A stretch of DNA of 64,000 nucleotides from Macrocystis pyrifera (lineage: Eukaryota; Sar; Phaeophyceae; Laminariales; Laminariaceae). This document shows, piece by piece, positions 59,302 to 64,000 of this stretch. The notes under the pieces were generated by a model. That model saw nothing but the letters and a program-made list of their open reading frames with translations. It was not told the DNA's origin and did not search any database. The position numbers and the translations under genes were made by a program. Where the stretch lies: NCBI GenBank assembly GCA_031763025.1, contig JASSKH010000024.1, forward strand, positions 8,827,023-8,891,022. Direction: 5' to 3'. Position 1 is the first letter of the stretch. Every line of letters begins with the position of its first letter.

Positions 59302-62300
59302 CTGCCGGGACACGCAAACACACCAACGCACACAAACACACACAACGAGGGCGGTTCAGGCTTTGCCCCACTCTAGACTTATAAGGCTCCGGCTACCATA
59401 TACCTGGAACCACACGGGCCGTAAACGCAAGGAGCGCTTGGTCTCCACGTTAAATGTCTAAGCGGCACCCACATTTCACGCCCGGAGTGATACCCTTTTA
59501 TCACACGGGTGATAAGAATAACACACCCCCGGACGAATTTCCAAGCTGAATTTTCTCTCCGTACAACGGTTGGTCGTGAAGTTAAGAACCTCTTGGTCGT
59601 CATATCATTGTTAAAGCGGCCCTAACAAATATGCCGAGGGTGGTGCCGTTATCACACGGGTGATAGTAATAGCACACCCCCCCAGGTGAATCTCCAAGCT
59701 GAATTTTCTCTCCGCACAACGGGAAGGGTGCATTTGCATCTCGAGGCGATACGTCCATGTGCTTCGTGCGCAAACATCTCGACGAGTCCCTTCCAAAGGC
59801 CACCACTTTCGTCGAGCGTGCCCGTTTTTCAACTTACCCAGACTTTTCAAACGGAAACGCGCGAGCGCCCAAGAACGGAAGTAGAAGCAGCAAACGGGGG
59901 CGCATGTGTGCTTGCAGCAACTGTAAGTGCAGTCCGCTCCATGATCTAGATATTTCAGAGATGATCGAACCCTGATCTGTGTGATCTACAAGGTATCTAT
60001 CTATGTACAGCCCAGCACTTGAGTGCAGTCCACTTCGTGTCCTCTATCGTGATCTATCTTGATATATCTGATCTATCTGAAATATATGATCTGGCTGATC
60101 TATCTGATATATCTGATATATCTGAACTGTCTGATATATCGGATATATATGATTCATCTGATCCATCTGATAAATCTGATCCATCTGAACTATCCGATAT
60201 GCCTTATCTATCTGAATTATCTGATATATCTGATATATCTGAACTATCTGATGTATCTTATCTATTTTTTTTATCTGATATATCTAACCTATCTGAACTA
60301 CCTGTTCTGTCTACGGTGTAAATCACCCTCGTGGAAACGAGGCTTACGCACGGACCTGTGAAAACGATCTGTGTGATGTGCAAAGTGATCTCTCTCAGCT
60401 GTCCAACTTGTGTCGTTATCGCAAAAACAAATCGTCACAAGAAGTACAGTCGGTGGTCACAATGCAGGGTCAGGGTCCAATAGGCTTAGAGTGTGGCAAA
60501 AAAGCACAAATAGATACACATACGTGCGTAACTGAAGCACCTCAGACTATTAACAGGGCTGGGCTGATGGGGTCGGCTGGGGCCACCTAACCCGATCCGA
60601 CCCGACTCGACCCAACTAGTGAGAATCATGATACCTCCTGGCCCGACCCGGCCCGACCCAACCCGACCCGACCCCACCCGGCCCGACCCGACCCGACCCG
60701 ACCCGACCCGACCCGACCCGACCCGACCCGACCCGACCCGACCCGACACGACCCGACCCGACCCGACCCCACCCGACCCGACCCGACCCGGCCCGACCCG
60801 CAGGTCTTGTCGTTACCCGTGAACAACCCGCACCTCTGCCGGCAGATGCGCCACGCTCGTCGCAGTCAGGGCCGCCAGGCTCCAATGGTTGACCCACCCC
60901 CCCGCCCCCCAGCCGCCTCGTCAACTCCCCGCGCCCCCACCCCCAGCACTCCTCGAAAGGCATTCGCTCCTCCTCCTGCTCCTCCTCCTCCTCCTCCTCC
61001 TCCTCCTCCCGCGCGCCGACCGGCACACACAAGGGTGTTACCCCCTTCGTCCATCTGCCGCCGCGGGGAGAAACATTGGTTGGCACAACATCGAACAGAT
61101 CGGATCGGATCAGTCCAGTTCAGGTCAGGGCAGGTCAGGTCAGATCCCATCAGATAGATCCCCATTTCATTACTGGACTAGATATTTCGGGGACAGATAC
61201 TGTACGTCCCTGATTTATATCAGCTGTGGCTCACACCGCACACATCAGATCAGATCAGACAGATCTACAGATCAGATCAGATCAGACAGATCTGCAGATC
61301 AGATCATGATCTAGATAGCAATGTTTCGGGGGCGATAGATCCCCTGATTTACCGTATCGTGTCTGCCCAAGGTGGGGTATGTATGCTGCGGGACAGGTGA
61401 TCGATTCCCGCTTGACAGGTGATCGATTCCCGCTTGATTATATCAATACTTCCAAGGCAATAATTTATCCCCGAACTTGTTTCATCTAATAGACCATGGT
61501 TTCCGGTACTATGCAGACAGATCCTGCACAAGCCTCTCACCACGGCAGGTGAGAAACTAGATCGTTTACTGTAGACAGATCAGACAGATCATCATCTGTT
61601 CGAGGGGTGCAAGATTAGTAACGGCAAAAATATGGGATATGCAGATGATCTGTAGATGATATGTATAGATGATATGTAGATGATATGTAGATGATCTGTA
61701 GACGATCTGTAGACGATCTGTAGACGATCTGTAGACGATCTGTAGACGATCTGTAGATGATCTACTGTAGATGATCTGTAGATGATCTACTGTAGATGAT
61801 CTGTAGATGATCTACTGTAGATGATCTATAGACTATCTGTAGATGATCTGTAGATGATCTACTGTAGATGATCTGTAGATGATCTACTGTAGATGATCTA
61901 TAGACTATCTGTAGATGATCTGTAGATGATCTACTGTAGATGATCTGTATATGATCTACTGTAGATGATCTATAGACTATCTGTAGATGATCTGCAGATG
62001 ATCTACTGTAGATCATGATCTGTCCGATGTGTCGAATGAGTTTTTTGTGGGAAAAAAAAGCCTCCACGATGGCAGGATTTAAGGAAGGAAAAAAAAAAAA
62101 AAACAACAACAACAACAACAATTAATAAAAAAGGCGTCCCCAGAACAAGAAAAAAAGGAACGAATGGGGTTGGCAGGAACACAGTGTACCGTACGGAGCA
62201 GAAAGAAACGGAATATGAGAAAACAGAAACGGGTCAGCAGAAACAAACGGATCAGCAGATATAAACAGATCAGCAGAAAGAAAGAAACTGGTCGGCTGAA

Positions 62301-62868
62301 ATTGATCAAACGAAACAGATCCAGGTTACATGAAGTACTCGGGTACGTTCAGAGTATATACTCGGGTACACACAGCGCTTACCGGTGGGTACATCCAGAG
62401 TATATAAGCGGGTACCAAAACTGGTTGTGTTGGTCATACCCGAGTAGATACCCGGGTACACCAAGGTTACATCCAGGTAACATACCCGGGAACATCAAGA
62501 GTATACACCCGGGTACGTCCAGAGGATATACCCGCGGGTACATTCAGGTTACATACCCGGGTACATCCAGAGTACATACCCGGGGACATCCAGAGTACAT
62601 ACCCGGGTACATCCAGAGTACCCTACCAAAAAACATTCTTGAACTGCTCTCGCCTCACCTCCAGACTGGTGACGCAATCGCCGCCGTTGGCTGCCCCCCC
62701 CCCGGCCTCCCTCCTCCCCTGGAACGCCTCTTTACCGTCTCCCCCCGGGTGCATCGGTTGCAGGAAAGCCACGTTTGCCCCGCCCGCTCCACTCTTCACT
62801 CTTCTGTCCCAGAGTCCGATGTAACCGTCGTCTGATCCCGTGGCTATGAGAGACGAACCATCTGCACC
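59134..62868 (-). CDS. WD40-repeat protein, THOC6/THO6-like (three internal exons visible)
   Basis: Exons on the minus strand: 62868-62659, 61054-about 60941, 59301-59134, all joining in phase 0. Motifs: SLIATGSDDGYIGLWDRR (a WD blade), GGDCVTSLE|MDEGGNTLVCAGR, then VHCMAVAEDG, LLVAGAEPSV and PASVYALAVSG. The run CVTSLE-MDEGGNTLVCAG followed by a VAGAEP strand resembles, from memory, the plant THO6 run with LVCGSG and AVGAEP. THOC6 is a beta-propeller subunit of the THO/TREX mRNA export complex in the nucleus. WD40 assignment is firm; THOC6 is likely but recalled, not searched. First exons (right) and last exon(s) (left) are not found. Confidence 0.65.
59430..59725. repeat. Tandem duplication, period about 153 bp
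   Basis: TCCAAGCTGAATTTTCTCTC occurs at 59539 and 59692. Each unit also carries TTATCACACGGGTGATA, a short hairpin with 7-base arms. Confidence 0.8.
60044..60320 (+). repeat. 9-bp minisatellite (TATCTGATA / TCTGAACTA)
   Basis: About 30 imperfect units of TGATATATC, TGAACTATC and TGATCCATC. The apparent Asp-Leu-Ser repeat frame is a by-product. Confidence 0.85.
60553..60830 (+). mobile_element. Element H with expanded (GACCC)n
   Basis: Starts CAGGGCTGGGCTGATGGG and ends near CCGTGAACAACCC; the interior is an almost pure CCGAC pentamer array (60640-60800). Same family as 54790-54997. Confidence 0.6.
60941..61054 (-). CDS. WD40 gene exon with poly-Gly stretch (3' end uncertain)
   Basis: Acceptor GGCGGCAG then MDEGGNTLVCAGRRA followed by about ten glycines encoded by a GGA array (CCT repeats on the plus strand, 60968-61011) and ANAFRGVLG. 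A GTGGGG donor at 60940 keeps phase 0 (114 nt). An alternative end near 60885 would include more sequence. The match of its start to the preceding exon's CVTSLE is the main support. Confidence 0.45.
61480..61615 (-). repeat. Family D repeat, reverse
   Basis: GATCCTGCACAAGCCTCTCA, CCACGGCAGGTGAGAAACTA, GACAGATCAGACAGATCATC. Confidence 0.6.
61640..62015 (+). repeat. GATCTGTAGAT minisatellite with 72-bp higher-order unit
   Basis: Basic unit GATGATCTGTA / GATGATCTACTGTA. The landmark CTATAGACTATCTG recurs at 61826, 61898 and 61970, exactly 72 bp apart. 72 is divisible by three, which explains the long minus-strand open frame. Confidence 0.9.
62335..62635 (+). repeat. ACCCGGGTAC minisatellite
   Basis: Units of about 22-24 bases, ACATACCCGGGTACATCCAG and variants, each with the palindrome TACCCGGGTA. 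Confidence 0.88.
62659..62868 (-). CDS. WD40 gene exon (SLIATGSDDGYIGLWDRR...)
   Basis: 210 nt, 70 codons, acceptor TTCGCAG, donor GTGAGG. One classical WD blade, then a Gly/Arg-rich loop, then GGDCVTSLE. A nine-C run lies about 23 bases before the acceptor on the coding strand. Confidence 0.75.
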
Positions 62869-62954
62869 CTGCGAATGATTTGTCAATTTGCAGGGGGGGG
62901 GGTTGGATGTGATTGAGGTTAAGAAGGGGTGTTCGGGAAGGGGTGCGGCGGTGG

Positions 62955-63035
62955 AATCGGGGTCCCGATGTAACCGCCGTGCGGTATATAGTGCTTCTCG
63001 CGGTCATAAGGGACGAGACATCCATACGCACCCGG
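62955..63035 (-). pseudogene. Decayed duplicate of the WD40 exon (copy 2)
   Basis: Minus strand ATGGATGTCTCGTCCCTTAT...CGGCGGTTACATCGGG aligns with the start of the true exon (AGATGGTTCGTCTCTCATAG...CGACGGTTACATCGGA). Heavily changed and without a usable splice site. Confidence 0.65.
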
Positions 63036-63074
63036 CACGGAATTTCTTCGATTTAGTGGTGGGTTGCACACCTC

Positions 63075-63305
63075 GCCGATAGATCATCTACAGATCATTC
63101 CCACTCCATGATCCAATTTATTCAACGCAGATCTACTCCCGATCTTGTATGATCTGTATGATCTACAGTAGCTCGCGTTGCCGGGTGGGACCCGTATATA
63201 TAATCTGCATGATCTAGATAAGGCAGATCCCGCGCAAAACTCTCACAACGGCACGTGAGGAACTAGATCATCTCCCGTAGACAGATCAGATAGATCACAA
63301 TCTGT
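63075..63305 (-). repeat. Family D repeat, reverse
   Basis: GATCTGTATGATCTACAGTA, GCGTTGCCGGGTGGGACCC, CTCACAACGGCACGTGAGGA, ACTAGATCATC. Lies between two duplicated WD40 exon fragments. Confidence 0.65.
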
Positions 63306-63367
63306 CTGTGCGAGCTGTGGTGGGTTTCGACATAAGTTGGGCAAGGAAGGCGGGCGCGGTGGTGGAA

Positions 63368-63428
63368 GCTGTCCGATGTAACCGTCGTCTGATCCCGTGG
63401 CCATGAGAGAGAAGTGATTCACACCCTG
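63368..63428 (-). pseudogene. Partial duplicate of the WD40 exon (copy 3)
   Basis: Minus strand: CCCGCAG then GGTGTGAATCACTTCTCTCT and ATGGCCACGGGATCAGACGA, encoding MATGSDDGYIG before diverging. The nucleotide match to the true exon is too close for an independent WD repeat. Confidence 0.75.
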
Positions 63429-63534
63429 CGGGTCATGTAAGGGGTTTTCGACATGATTTGGGTGTTCGTGAGACGGTACAGGGTGCGGTGGGCGGGAATC
63501 GGTCCGACGTTGACATTTTTTTTATCCCTGTGCT

Positions 63535-63943
63535 TAACCACCTTGACTGACCGCCCCCTACAGCTGCAAATATTACGGGGGACCATACTAAATAGGACCA
63601 AATGTTGTCAGTAAAAATGGGGGAATATATAGGTTTTTGTCTGTACCGTAAGTCTTATTAACTATGGTCCCCCGGAATAGACTATCAATATGCTACAGCA
63701 GGATACCGCGGTTTGACCCCTTGACTGACCGCCCCCGACACTAAATATATTATAATAAGATGCTCGGAGACCGCGGCGTGACCGCTTTCGACTGGCCGCC
63801 CCCTGCACTATAACTAGTATATCAAGATGCTGGGAGACCGCCGTTTGACGCTTTGACTGACCGCCCTCTACACTACAACCAGAATATTATGAAGTTAGGA
63901 GACCGCGGTTTAACCGCTTGACTGACCGCCCTTTTCAAGACAT
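63535..63943 (+). repeat. About 65-bp tandem repeat (TTGACTGACCGCCC), split by a MITE A
   Basis: Units GACCGCGGTTTGACCGCTTG then ACTGACCGCCCCCTACACTA and an AT-rich end; five units. A MITE A (63571-63679) sits inside unit 1. Confidence 0.85.
63571..63679 (-). mobile_element. MITE family A copy, reverse
   Basis: TATTACGGGGGACCATACTA to AACTATGGTCCCCCGGAATA. Confidence 0.88.
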
Positions 63944-64000
63944 TATTACGGGGGTCCATAGTTAACAGGACCAAATATTGTTAGTAAAAATACCTAAATA
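63944..64000 (-). mobile_element. MITE family A copy, cut by the window end
   Basis: TATTACGGGGGTCCATAGTT then AACAGGACCAAATATTGTTA; reverse orientation. It lies at the edge of the 65-bp tandem repeats, like the copy at 63571. Confidence 0.85.

Larger units (their letters stand above)
59302..60940 (-). other. WD40 gene intron with minisatellites
   Basis: Contains a 153-bp tandem duplication (59430-59720), a CTGATATAT minisatellite (60044-60320) and element H with expanded (GACCC)n (60553-60830). Confidence 0.6.
61055..62658 (-). other. WD40 gene intron: GATC minisatellites
   Basis: CAGATCAGATCAG repeats (61090-61310), a family D copy (61480-61610), the GATCTGTAGAT higher-order array (61640-62015), (AAC)n at 62101, and the ACCCGGGTAC minisatellite (62335-62635), which ends 24 bp before the exon's donor. 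Confidence 0.6.

Noticed and set aside
60486-61086. Open frames of repeated GRVGS or DPTRP residues
   Set aside because: Produced by the CCGAC pentamer array, open in several frames by repeat structure.
61762-62121. 119-codon open frame of repeated DHLQI/YSRSS residues
   Set aside because: Explained by the 72-bp minisatellite, a multiple of three.
62164-62835. 223-codon plus-strand open frame
   Set aside because: Runs through the ACCCGGGTAC minisatellite and antisense to the WD40 exon.

Overview
This is nuclear DNA of a eukaryote: spliced genes with long introns, packed with small DNA transposons (MITEs), LINEs, minisatellites and long poly-G/poly-C runs. Short phase-matched exons, very large introns and the repeat style fit a stramenopile, probably a brown alga. 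That placement is inference; no ribosomal or organelle marker is present.

Two host genes can be read. Gene 1 (+ strand, 30-36663) encodes a beta-propeller-like protein of the choice-of-anchor-I / mesenchyme-specific cell-surface-glycoprotein family. Nine exons are visible, all splice phases agree, they sum to 912 nt (303 codons plus stop), and the 5' end lies off the left edge. Its introns hold most of the left half of the window: MITEs, a 5'-truncated LINE (9648-13050), a Copia fossil (about 25.9-30.5 kb), CCATGG-rich and ACGGTGA-type minisatellites, and very long poly-G and poly-C tracts. Gene 2 (- strand, about 59134-62868) is a WD40-repeat protein that resembles the THO complex subunit THOC6/THO6. 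Three consecutive phase-0 exons are visible; both gene ends are missing.

Between the genes (36.7-59 kb) I see no convincing host gene. It holds degenerate tandem repeats just downstream of gene 1, clusters of a poly-G-ended repeat (family E), a nearly full-length but frameshifted APE-type LINE (about 45545-50225) of the same family as the left LINE, Gypsy fossils (about 50.2-53.2 kb), two TIR elements and telomere-like CCCTAA-containing minisatellites. The right end is minisatellite-rich.

The main repeat families are: A, TTACGGGGG TIRs with TA target, about 13 copies; B, TTAA-flanked piggyBac-like MITE; C, about 250 bp with GCGTTCTACGATAGAGG ends, about 12 copies; D, GATC-rich dispersed repeat; E, about 640 bp bounded by poly-G; F, 410 bp with CCAGGGATATA TIRs at TA; G, 775 bp with AGGCCGTTTCC TIRs; H, CAGGGCTG/GGGTC elements.

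The least expected signal is a 9-base palindrome, TACCWGGTA. It occurs at least ten times, where about 0.5 would be expected by chance. In one case it is an exact TA to TA-CCAGG-TA insertion relative to two other copies of the same LINE tail. I read it as the excision scar of a TA-targeting transposon with CCAGG ends, such as family F.
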